Made by a program: the position numbers and the translations under genes
Notes under the pieces: generated by a model
Seen by the model: the letters and a program-made list of their open reading frames with translations, nothing else
Databases searched by the model: none
Told to the model about the DNA's origin: nothing
DNA from: Planctomycetota bacterium
GTDB lineage: Bacteria; Planctomycetota; UBA8742; UBA2392
Assembly: GCA_015075515.1 (NCBI GenBank)
Contig: JABTUE010000002.1
Coordinates: 903,088 to 967,087 of the forward strand
Direction: 5' to 3'
DNA length: 64,000 bases
Shown here: in pieces, positions 16,280-23,325 of the stretch
Position numbering within the stretch: the first letter of the stretch is position 1
How the letters are laid out: every line of letters begins with the position of its first letter

Positions 16280-17444
16280 CGACATCAAGGCCGAACGCCC
16301 GCTGTTTGTGCTGCTGGTGGCCGGCATCGGTTTTTTTGTGCTGTCGTTTGTGGCCATGGGCGTGTTTCCGTGGCTGACGATTGACCGCATCCAGCCCCCC
16401 GAAGTGGCAACCAACCCCTACCAGGACGAATCCGGCAACCCCACGCCCGCCGGTCTGGGGCGCGAGGTGTACATCGCCGAGGGCTGCTGGCATTGCCACA
16501 GCCAGTTCGTGCGCCCCGTGGCCAACGAAGAGTTCCGTTACGGACCGCGCAGCCAGGCCTGGGAGGCCATGTTCGACGTGCCCCACCTGTACGGCACGCG
16601 CCGCATCGGGCCTGACCTTTCGCGCGAAGCCGGGCGGCGCAGCGACGACTGGCATCTTGCGCATCTGTGGAACCCGCGCTCGACGGTGCCGGGGTCGTTG
16701 ATGCCGGGCTATCCGTGGTTGTTTGAACAGAAAGACGGCAGGTGGCAGCCCACGGACAAGGCGCTGAACCTGGTGGCGTACCTGCAGCAATTGGGCAGCT
16801 ACTACCGCGAAGACGTGCGCAAGCAGGTGTGGCCGTCACGCGTGACGGTAAGCGGCGCGCCGCTGCCCACGGAACTTTCGCTGGGGCGCGGGCGCGCGCT
16901 GTTTGGCCATTACTGCGGCGGGTGCCACGGAGAAAACGGCAACGGCGCGGGGCTGGCGGCGGACTTTCTGCGGCCGTCGGCCAGCGACCTGACCACGCGC
17001 TATCTGCCGCGCGAAGAGGTGTTCCGCATCCTGTTCATGGGCAGCGAGGGCAGCGCCATGCCCAGCTTTGCCGAACTGACCGAAAAAGACCTGTGGGCGA
17101 TCAGCCAGTACGTGCATGAACTGGGCAAGCACAACCGCAAACCGGCGCTGGACTACGCCGCGGGTGTTGACCGCCGCGAGCGCGGGCACGGGCTGTACGT
17201 CAAGCACTGCCAGAACTGCCACGGCGAAAGCGGCATTGTTCCGCCCGCGATGGAAAACCTGAAACCCGCGCCCAAGCACTTCCGCGACCGTCTGTATGAC
17301 CCGACCTATCTGGTGCAGGTGATCCGCAAGGGTCGCCCCGGCACGGCCATGGCCGGTTACAGCAACCTGAGCGACCGTGATGTCGAAGACCTGGCCGCCT
17401 ATGTCAGCAGCCTGTTCGACCCGAAGCTGTACAAAGAGGAATGA
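16272..17444 (+). CDS. ccoO: cbb3 oxidase cytochrome c subunit: CcoO fused to two CcoP-type heme domains
   Basis: 390 residues, GTG start overlapping the ccoN end. One N-terminal membrane helix (residues 10-33) leads into a CcoO-type monoheme domain with CWHCH (Cys72-Cys75-His76) and SQFVRP, and the axial Met probably at MPGYPW (144). Two further cytochrome c domains follow: CGGCH (215-219) with AMPSF, and CQNCH (313-317) with AMAGY. Standard operons have a monoheme CcoO and a separate diheme CcoP, so this reads as both fused on one chain, minus the CcoP membrane helix. The missing helix may be supplied by the small gene at 17695. Electrons from a soluble cytochrome c would pass along the three hemes to CcoN on the periplasmic side. 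Confidence 0.9.
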   Translation: MNNDIKAERPLFVLLVAGIGFFVLSFVAMGVFPWLTIDRIQPPEVATNPYQDESGNPTPAGLGREVYIAEGCWHCHSQFVRPVANEEFRYGPRSQAWEAMFDVPHLYGTRRIGPDLSREAGRRSDDWHLAHLWNPRSTVPGSLMPGYPWLFEQKDGRWQPTDKALNLVAYLQQLGSYYREDVRKQVWPSRVTVSGAPLPTELSLGRGRALFGHYCGGCHGENGNGAGLAADFLRPSASDLTTRYLPREEVFRILFMGSEGSAMPSFAELTEKDLWAISQYVHELGKHNRKPALDYAAGVDRRERGHGLYVKHCQNCHGESGIVPPAMENLKPAPKHFRDRLYDPTYLVQVIRKGRPGTAMAGYSNLSDRDVEDLAAYVSSLFDPKLYKEE

Positions 17445-17698
17445 CCATGCGCCCGGCCCTGCTATTGCTTGCCCTGGCTGTCACGCTGGCCCAGCCTGCG
17501 CGCGCCTGCTTCTTCTGTGAGGAAGGCGCGTTCACCACGGCCATGTTCGCCGTAACGGTGTTCGGGCTGGCCTTTGCGGGCATGGCGCTGCTGTGCATTG
17601 CCTACTGGCGCGCCGGCGCATTCCGGTCATCCAACCACACGGAACTGCGCGTGCTGGAGGCCGAAGGCGTGATCCCGACCACGGAGGACAAGCCATGA
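17441..17698 (+). CDS. Small two-helix membrane protein of the cbb3 operon
   Basis: 85 residues, starting in an ATGA overlap with the ccoO-ccoP stop. It has a signal-like first helix ending in ACFFCEEG, a short polar turn, then a second helix (TAMFAVTVFGLAFAGMALLCIAYW) and a soluble C-terminus. The CFFC pair could bind a metal such as copper during assembly, but this is only a suggestion. No family is recognised. Tight overlaps on both sides put it firmly in the oxidase operon. Confidence 0.75.
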   Translation: MTMRPALLLLALAVTLAQPARACFFCEEGAFTTAMFAVTVFGLAFAGMALLCIAYWRAGAFRSSNHTELRVLEAEGVIPTTEDKP

Positions 17699-17865
17699 GC
17701 GACGAAACCAAACCGGCCGCTGACGACACCATACCCACGGCGATTCCCGAAACCGGAGACTTGAAGGTTCCGCTCTGGGTCAAACTGATGTGGCTGGGCG
17801 GCATGGCCTGGGTGATCTGGTACATCGTGTCGGGCATGCAAAGCACACCCGACAAGTGGGCCTGA
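17695..17865 (+). CDS. Small membrane protein resembling the detached FixP/CcoP N-terminal helix
   Basis: 56 residues, ATGA overlap with the previous stop. An acidic N-terminus is followed by DLKVPLWVKLMWLGGMAW and a single membrane helix. In CcoP/FixP the N-terminal FixP_N domain has this layout: a short polar arm, a PLWW-like turn, and one helix anchoring the diheme part. Here the heme domains sit on the CcoO fusion, so this protein may be the leftover anchor, or it may be a CcoQ/CcoS-like accessory peptide. The resemblance is by eye and weak. Convergent with leuS, whose stop lies six bases beyond. Confidence 0.65.
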   Translation: MSDETKPAADDTIPTAIPETGDLKVPLWVKLMWLGGMAWVIWYIVSGMQSTPDKWA

Positions 17866-17871
17866 CCGCGC

Positions 17872-20607
17872 CTATCGGGCCACGACGTTGATGATCTTGC
17901 CGGGCACGACAATCAGTTTCTGGATCGCCTTGCCCTCGACAAAGCGCTTCACGTTTTCGTTTTCCAGCGCCAGCTTTTCCATCGCGGCCTTGTCGGCCGA
18001 GCTGGGCAGTTTGATCGTGCCGCGCACCTTGCCGTTGACCTGCACCGGCAGTTCGATTTCGTCCAGAACCAACGCGGCCGGGTCGGCCTTGGGCCAGCCG
18101 GCGTCAAACACGCTGACCTTGCCGCCCAGGGCGTGAAAACATTCTTCGGCGGTGTGCGGGGCAAAGGGCGCCATGCAGCGCGCCAGAATATCGAACGCTT
18201 CGGCCAGCGCCCGGCGCGACGGCACAGTCGGGTCGTTGTCGCCCTTGCACGGCCCGGCCAGGTTCTCGGCGGCAATGAACGCGCGGATTTCGTTGACCAG
18301 TTCCATGGCCTTGGCGATTACAGTGTTCAGGGCAAAGCGGCCCTCGAACTCGCCCACGGCCTTTTCAATCAGCGAGTGCGCCGCGTGGCGCAGCTTTTTG
18401 GCCGCGGCGTTGATCGCGGCACCCGGCGCCATCGGCGGCAGGTCCTCAACCAGCGGCGCGCTGGACAGCACCAGGTCATGCCAGCGGCGCAGAAAGTTGT
18501 ACGGGCCCTTGATGCCGTCGTCATCCCACACGCTGTCGGCTTCGGCCGGGCCCAGAAACAGAATCGTCAGGCGCACGGCATCAGCACCGAACTGGCGCAC
18601 CAGCGCCGTGGGGTCGGCGCCATTGAGCTTGCTCTTGCTCATTTTCTCGATACGGCGCACCACCTGTCCGGGTTCGACCTTGCCCGAATCCAGCAGCTTC
18701 TTCAGTTCGTCTTCCGTGACGTAGCGGTCCATTTCGTCGGTCACCACACGCCGCGACTCGCCCTGGATCAGGCCGTGGGCGTACAGCCGCGCGAACGGTT
18801 CGTTGTGCGCCGTCAGCCCCAGGTCGTGCACAAACATGTTGAAGAAGCGCGCGTAGATCAGATGCAGGATCGCGTGCTCGCGCCCGCCCACATACAGGTT
18901 TACCGGCGACCAGCGGGCGGCCTTGTGCGGGTCGAAAATCGCCTTGTCGTTGCGGGCATCGGTGTAGCGCAGGAAGTACCACGACGAATCCACGAACGTG
19001 TCCATGGTGTCGGTGTCGCGCCGCGCGTCGGCGCCGCAACCCGGACACTTCACGCTGCGAAACGCGGGGTGATCCGTCAGCGGGCTGCGACCGGTGGGCA
19101 GAAAGTCCACGTCGTCGGGCAGCGCAACCGGCAGATCCTTTTCGGGCACGGGCACCACGCCGCAGGCAGGACAATGGATGATCGGGATCGGGCAACCCCA
19201 GTAGCGTTGCCGCGAAATGCCCCAGTCGCGCAGCTTGTAGTTCACCACCGGGCCACCGGCGCCCCTGGCCGCCAGGTCGGCACCGATGCGGGCAATCGCC
19301 TCGGCGCTGGTCAGCCCGGTGTACGGGCCGCTGTCCACCAGAACGCCCTGGGCCGTATAGGCCTCCTGCTTGATGTCGGCTTTTTCGTCACTGCCCGGCG
19401 CAGGCTTGATCACCTGCTTCATCGGCAGCCGGTACTCGCGGGCAAACTCGTGGTCGCGTTCGTCGTGGGCGGGCACGGCCATCACCGCGCCCGTGCCGTA
19501 CATCAGCACGTAGTTGGCGACAAACACCGGCACCTTTTCGCCGCTCAGGGGATTGACCGCGAACATGCCCGTGGCAACGCCTTCTTTTTCGTCGCCGCTG
19601 GCACGGTCCTGCTCGGTCATGCTCAGGGTTTCTTTGACAAACTCGGCGATCCGCCGGTGCGTGCGCGCGTCCACCAGCTTCAAAATGCGATCCACCAGCG
19701 GGTGCTCGGGCGCGATTGCCACATAGGTAACGCCAAACGTCGTGTCGGCGCGGGTGGTGAACACCGTCAGTTTTTCGCGCTGGGTGTTCGGGTCGTTTTC
19801 GCCCGGGGGTTTCAGCGGCCCGCTGCCCGATGCCCCGGCGCGCAGTTCGATCGTGAAGTCAATGTTCACGCCCTCACTGCGGCCGATCCAGTTGCGCTGC
19901 TGGCTGGTAACCAGTTCGGGCCATGTGGACTGCAACTCATCCAGCCCGCGCAGCAGACGGTCGGCGTACCTTGTGATGGCCAGAAACCAGGCGTCAATTT
20001 CGCGCGGCTCGACGGGCGTGCCGCAGCGGAAGCAGGCCTGGAACTCTTCGCCATCCTTGACGTGCGTTTCCACCTGTTCGTTGGCCAGTGTGGTCTTGCA
20101 GTCCGGGCACCAGTTGACGCGCGCCTTTTTGCGGTAGGCGATGCCCTTTTCGTACATCTTCAGAAACAGCCACTGCGTCCAGCGGTAGTAATCGGGCTTG
20201 CAGGTGTAGACCTCGCGGTCCCAGTCAAAACTGTAACCGAACGCGTGCATCTGTTTGCGCATGGCCTCGATGCTCTCGTAGGTCGTGCGCGCCGGGTGCA
20301 CGTTTTTTTCGCCGCGCCGCACGGCCTCGACAGCCGCGTTTTCGGCGGGCAGACCGAAGGCATCCCAGCCCATCGGGTTCAGCACGTTACAGCCGCACAT
20401 GCGCTTGTAACGCGCGATGCTGTCGGTCAGGGTGTACGGCAGCGCGTGGCCGAAGTGCAGCCGGCCACTGGGGTATGGAAACATCGAGAGGATGTAAAAA
20501 TCCCTGTCCGTCTTCCGGCCGGGCTCGCCGGCCGCGGGCTTGCGGTTTTCGGCCCAGACCTTCTGCCACTTCTGTTCAAAGTCGGGAAACCTGCGTTCTT
20601 CGGTCAT
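17872..20607 (-). CDS. leuS: Leucyl-tRNA synthetase
   Basis: 911 residues, slightly longer than E. coli LeuRS (860). It charges tRNA-Leu with leucine. The HIGH-type motif reads SGRLHFGHALPYTLTD (HFGH at residues 51-54) and the KMSKS motif is intact in EKMSKSKLNGADP near residue 654. Cys-rich zinc insertions appear as CPDCKTT/CFRCG and CPACG/CPGCG. The editing (CP1) domain is recognisable by FTTRADTTFGVTYVAIAPEHPL and GTGAVMAVPAHDERD. The DSSWYFLRYTDARN block precedes the catalytic core. All key elements are present, so it should be functional. Its upstream region (20608-20694) ends at the hairpin that terminates the neighbouring gene. Confidence 0.96.
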   Translation of the reverse strand: MTEERRFPDFEQKWQKVWAENRKPAAGEPGRKTDRDFYILSMFPYPSGRLHFGHALPYTLTDSIARYKRMCGCNVLNPMGWDAFGLPAENAAVEAVRRGEKNVHPARTTYESIEAMRKQMHAFGYSFDWDREVYTCKPDYYRWTQWLFLKMYEKGIAYRKKARVNWCPDCKTTLANEQVETHVKDGEEFQACFRCGTPVEPREIDAWFLAITRYADRLLRGLDELQSTWPELVTSQQRNWIGRSEGVNIDFTIELRAGASGSGPLKPPGENDPNTQREKLTVFTTRADTTFGVTYVAIAPEHPLVDRILKLVDARTHRRIAEFVKETLSMTEQDRASGDEKEGVATGMFAVNPLSGEKVPVFVANYVLMYGTGAVMAVPAHDERDHEFAREYRLPMKQVIKPAPGSDEKADIKQEAYTAQGVLVDSGPYTGLTSAEAIARIGADLAARGAGGPVVNYKLRDWGISRQRYWGCPIPIIHCPACGVVPVPEKDLPVALPDDVDFLPTGRSPLTDHPAFRSVKCPGCGADARRDTDTMDTFVDSSWYFLRYTDARNDKAIFDPHKAARWSPVNLYVGGREHAILHLIYARFFNMFVHDLGLTAHNEPFARLYAHGLIQGESRRVVTDEMDRYVTEDELKKLLDSGKVEPGQVVRRIEKMSKSKLNGADPTALVRQFGADAVRLTILFLGPAEADSVWDDDGIKGPYNFLRRWHDLVLSSAPLVEDLPPMAPGAAINAAAKKLRHAAHSLIEKAVGEFEGRFALNTVIAKAMELVNEIRAFIAAENLAGPCKGDNDPTVPSRRALAEAFDILARCMAPFAPHTAEECFHALGGKVSVFDAGWPKADPAALVLDEIELPVQVNGKVRGTIKLPSSADKAAMEKLALENENVKRFVEGKAIQKLIVVPGKIINVVAR

Positions 20608-20694
20608 GGCCTTGCCCCTGAGGCCCGCAACGATAGCGGCGCGCGGTGGATGCTCAACTGGTGAAACGACGCCAAAACTCGCAATCCGGAATTC

Positions 20695-20722
20695 AAACCG
20701 CCCCGAGGGATCGGGGCGGTTT
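20695..20722 (-). terminator. Intrinsic terminator hairpin after the GxxExxY-like gene
   Basis: A perfect 12-bp stem (20695-20706 with 20711-20722), loop GGGA, begins two bases beyond the TAA of the leftward gene. The stem itself starts with AAA and ends with TTT, as in classical intrinsic terminators. It separates that gene from leuS. Confidence 0.8.
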
Positions 20723-20724
20723 CC

Positions 20725-21120
20725 TTATGCCTGGGCCGGTTGGGCCTGCTTTTTCGGAACCGCCTCTACCCTTCGGATGTCAAGCCGTGAACCGCTGAAA
20801 TTCAGAAGCAGCCCGACCTCAAGCTCCAGCGCCCGAAGCAGCGAGCGCAGCTTGCCGTATTCATCGGGTGAGGTTTCAGGCGTGTCAATCAACAGCACGA
20901 CAATCGCGCCGTTGACGCAAAAATCCACGCCCAGCTCGCCCAGCGATTCGCCGCGGTACTGCAGCTTGACGGGCTTGTCTACCTCGGGGGCAAGTCCTTC
21001 CTGGCGCAGTTCAATCTCAAGCGCGCGGCGGTAAAAGTTGTGCGGCAGACCCGAGCCCAGTTCGGCGTGCACGGCCTTGGCGGCGTTGATCACCTGCTGG
21101 GTGAGTTCCTTGTGGAGCAT
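20725..21120 (-). CDS. GxxExxY (PDDEXK_3)-like protein with eroded signature
   Basis: 131 residues from the ATG at 21120. The layout follows the GxxExxY / PDDEXK_3 family: an N-terminal helix (LTQQVINAAKAVHAELGSGL), then an ALEIELRQEGL helix, a strand pair, VDFCVNGAIVVLLID, and a C-terminal LRSLLRALELEVGLLLNFS block. However, the name-giving Glu is missing (GLPHNFY at residues 24-30), and the usual E-x-K of the nuclease core reads LID (77-79). It may therefore be a non-catalytic relative. Function in this family is generally unknown. Confidence 0.7.
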   Translation of the reverse strand: MLHKELTQQVINAAKAVHAELGSGLPHNFYRRALEIELRQEGLAPEVDKPVKLQYRGESLGELGVDFCVNGAIVVLLIDTPETSPDEYGKLRSLLRALELEVGLLLNFSGSRLDIRRVEAVPKKQAQPAQA

Positions 21121-21204
21121 GGGCGTATCCGGTGCGTGCAACACGATCAAATGTAAAGACGATGCCCGGTTTCCGCCAGACAGGGTACCCGGCCGGAGCC
21201 TTGG

Positions 21205-21762
21205 TTGACCGCACCCGGTGCTCTGGCCGATACTCGGGCCGTGTCCGAAGACCTTGATCTGGTGCGCGCCCTGGCCCGCGGCGAGGGCCAGGCGCTGGAT
21301 GCGCTGCTGCGACGCCATCTGGACGCCGTGGTTCGCGTCACGCGCGTGGTGGCCGGCGACGACAGCGCGGCGCTGGACGCCGCACAGGAAGCTTTCATCC
21401 GCCTGTGGCGCGATCCCGCCGCCTTTGCCGGCGGATCCCTGCGCGCGTGGCTGATCACCGTGGCGCGCCGTGTAGCGTTGAACGAACACCGCGGCAACAC
21501 CCGTCGTGCCGCCCGCAATGAAACCGCCACGCCGCGCACACCCAGCGACCCGGAACTCAAGGCCGCCGACGCTGAGCACCTGGCCAACGTCATGGCCTTT
21601 CTGGACACACTGCCCGAGCTGGAGCGCACAGCCCTGACCCTGTTTGCCGTGGAGGGCATGAGCCAGTCCGAAATCGCGGCGATGGTGGGCACCAGCGAGG
21701 GCGCGGTCAAGCAGGCGGTGCTGAGCGCCCGACGCAAATTACGCGCCCGGTTTGAGTTGTGA
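21205..21762 (+). CDS. ECF-type RNA polymerase sigma factor
   Basis: Up to 185 residues. The TTG at 21205 has GGAG six bases upstream; the in-frame GTG at 21241 would give a more typical N-terminus (SEDLDLVRALARGEG). Region 2 is seen as ALDALLRRHLDAVVRVTRVVAGD and AQEAFIRLWRDP. Region 4 is the helix-turn-helix LPELERTALTLFAVEGMSQSEIAAMVG followed by SEGAVKQAVLSARRKLR. It directs transcription of a small stress or envelope regulon. The next gene encodes a FecR-like membrane protein, the usual kind of partner, and a secreted beta-helix protein follows without a gap. The three probably form one envelope module. Confidence 0.88.
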   Translation: MTAPGALADTRAVSEDLDLVRALARGEGQALDALLRRHLDAVVRVTRVVAGDDSAALDAAQEAFIRLWRDPAAFAGGSLRAWLITVARRVALNEHRGNTRRAARNETATPRTPSDPELKAADAEHLANVMAFLDTLPELERTALTLFAVEGMSQSEIAAMVGTSEGAVKQAVLSARRKLRARFEL

Positions 21763-21834
21763 GGTTTGCCCGCGCCCGGCCACGGGTTTTTCCTGACCCG
21801 ACGGCCGCGGGCGGTGTTTTGTCCCGGAGACCCC

Positions 21835-23325
21835 ATGCAACGAGCCACCGGCCCGATCCCGCCCGACCCCACCGACGAAGTGGTGCGCCGCGCGACGGCA
21901 AACCTGCCGCCCGCACCGGCGGCGCTGCGGGCACACCTGGTGCAGCGTTTTGCCGCCGAGCAGGCGCTGGCCCGTCGTCGCCGGGCCCTGTGGTGGCAGG
22001 CCGTGGCAGGAGTCGCCGCGGCGGCCGCGCTGGTGGTGGCGGTGCTGCTGAACCTGGAACGCCTGCAGGACACACTGCGCCCGTCCGCGACGGCCGGTGG
22101 CAGGGACACCGCGGCCGAACCCGCCGCGGCACCCCGGACAGACACGCCCGCCCGTCCGGCTGCAAACCAGACAGACAGGCCGCAGCCCCAGCCCGGCCTC
22201 GCGCCCGAACCCGAGCCGCAATGGCCGCCGAAAGACACACCCGGCCCGGCACCGGACTCCGTGCCGGCCCCCGTACCAGCCCCGGAGCAACCGATTCCGC
22301 CCGCACCGCCCCAACCGGCGCCTGTAGTGCGCGAGCCCGAACCCGCGCCGCAGCCCCCGGCACCGCGTGAAAAGGAACCCACACAAGCCCAGCCCGAACA
22401 ACCCAGGATCGTTCTTGGCCGTCTGGGTGAGGGCGTCAAGGCGCGCATCCGCCAGCCCGGCGGCGACTGGGCCGACGCCACGGCCGGGGTTGAATTGCAC
22501 GATGGCACCAGCCTCAGTGTCACGCGCGGCCATGCCGAGGTTTGGCTGGCGGGCGGGTCGCTGCTGCGTTTTGACGGCGAGATACGGCTTGCGCGCGCGG
22601 ACAAGCTCACGGTCGTGGGCGTCGAATCCCGGGCCGTCTACGCCGACAACATAGGTCTTTCCGAACCGCTGGAGTTCCGCGCGGCGGATCTTTCCGGGAC
22701 GCTGGAATCCGGAGTAGCCGTGGCCACGCGCGACCAGCATGCACTGGAACTGGCCTGTCTGAACGGCACGGCAACATTGGGCGGCCAGCCCGTCGCGCCG
22801 GGGCAGGAACGGCGCCTGACGGCGCGCGGCGCGGGACAGCCCCGCGTCTTTGCGGGCTCGCGCCTGACACGCGACCTGCCGCCGCGCGTGGTGTACCGCG
22901 AGGATTTCGACAAGGCACCCGAAGGCGGCCTGTACGGCGACGGTGAAACCCTGCGCGACGGTTTGCTGGCGCGGCGCGGCGCGGGCAACTACGCGGCGTT
23001 CCGGTACAACCCCACGGTCACGGTGCAGCCCGGCATGGTACTGAGGTTTGCGGCCCGCACACGCGGCGTCAGCCAGTTGCAGCTTGAGGTGTTTCTGGAC
23101 AAGCCGCACGATGAAACCTGCTTCAACATGCGCTTTCGGCCGGTCAAGGACGGCCAGTGGCAGGTCTACGAGATCCGGCTGGCGGACTTTCCTGACAAGC
23201 AGAACCCGGCGTTGAAAATGCAGCCCGGCCAGTTGCTGCGCAATTTCAAGCTGCACCTGGAGGGAACCCCCGACGCGCTGGTGGAAATTGACTGGGTTGA
23301 ATACGTACGCATCCAGGAGAAATAA
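21835..23325 (+). CDS. FecR-like membrane protein with Pro-rich linker and C-terminal beta-sandwich
   Basis: 496 residues from the ATG at 21835 (GGAG upstream). A short cytoplasmic part ends in an RRRR cluster, and one membrane helix lies at about residues 54-75. About 120 residues of Pro/Glu-rich linker span the periplasm. A FecR-type domain follows (GVELHDGTSLSVTRGHAEVWLAGGS). The C-terminal third (YREDFDKAPEGGLYGDGE ... LVEIDWVEYVRI) looks like a carbohydrate-binding jelly roll. By position next to the ECF sigma factor it could control that factor, but no classical zinc anti-sigma motif is present. Its stop is directly followed by the beta-helix start. Confidence 0.78.
   Translation: MQRATGPIPPDPTDEVVRRATANLPPAPAALRAHLVQRFAAEQALARRRRALWWQAVAGVAAAAALVVAVLLNLERLQDTLRPSATAGGRDTAAEPAAAPRTDTPARPAANQTDRPQPQPGLAPEPEPQWPPKDTPGPAPDSVPAPVPAPEQPIPPAPPQPAPVVREPEPAPQPPAPREKEPTQAQPEQPRIVLGRLGEGVKARIRQPGGDWADATAGVELHDGTSLSVTRGHAEVWLAGGSLLRFDGEIRLARADKLTVVGVESRAVYADNIGLSEPLEFRAADLSGTLESGVAVATRDQHALELACLNGTATLGGQPVAPGQERRLTARGAGQPRVFAGSRLTRDLPPRVVYREDFDKAPEGGLYGDGETLRDGLLARRGAGNYAAFRYNPTVTVQPGMVLRFAARTRGVSQLQLEVFLDKPHDETCFNMRFRPVKDGQWQVYEIRLADFPDKQNPALKMQPGQLLRNFKLHLEGTPDALVEIDWVEYVRIQEK

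Noticed and set aside
18133..20664. 843-codon open frame antisense to leuS
   Set aside because: Shadow frame caused by high GC; leuS has complete conserved motifs on the other strand.
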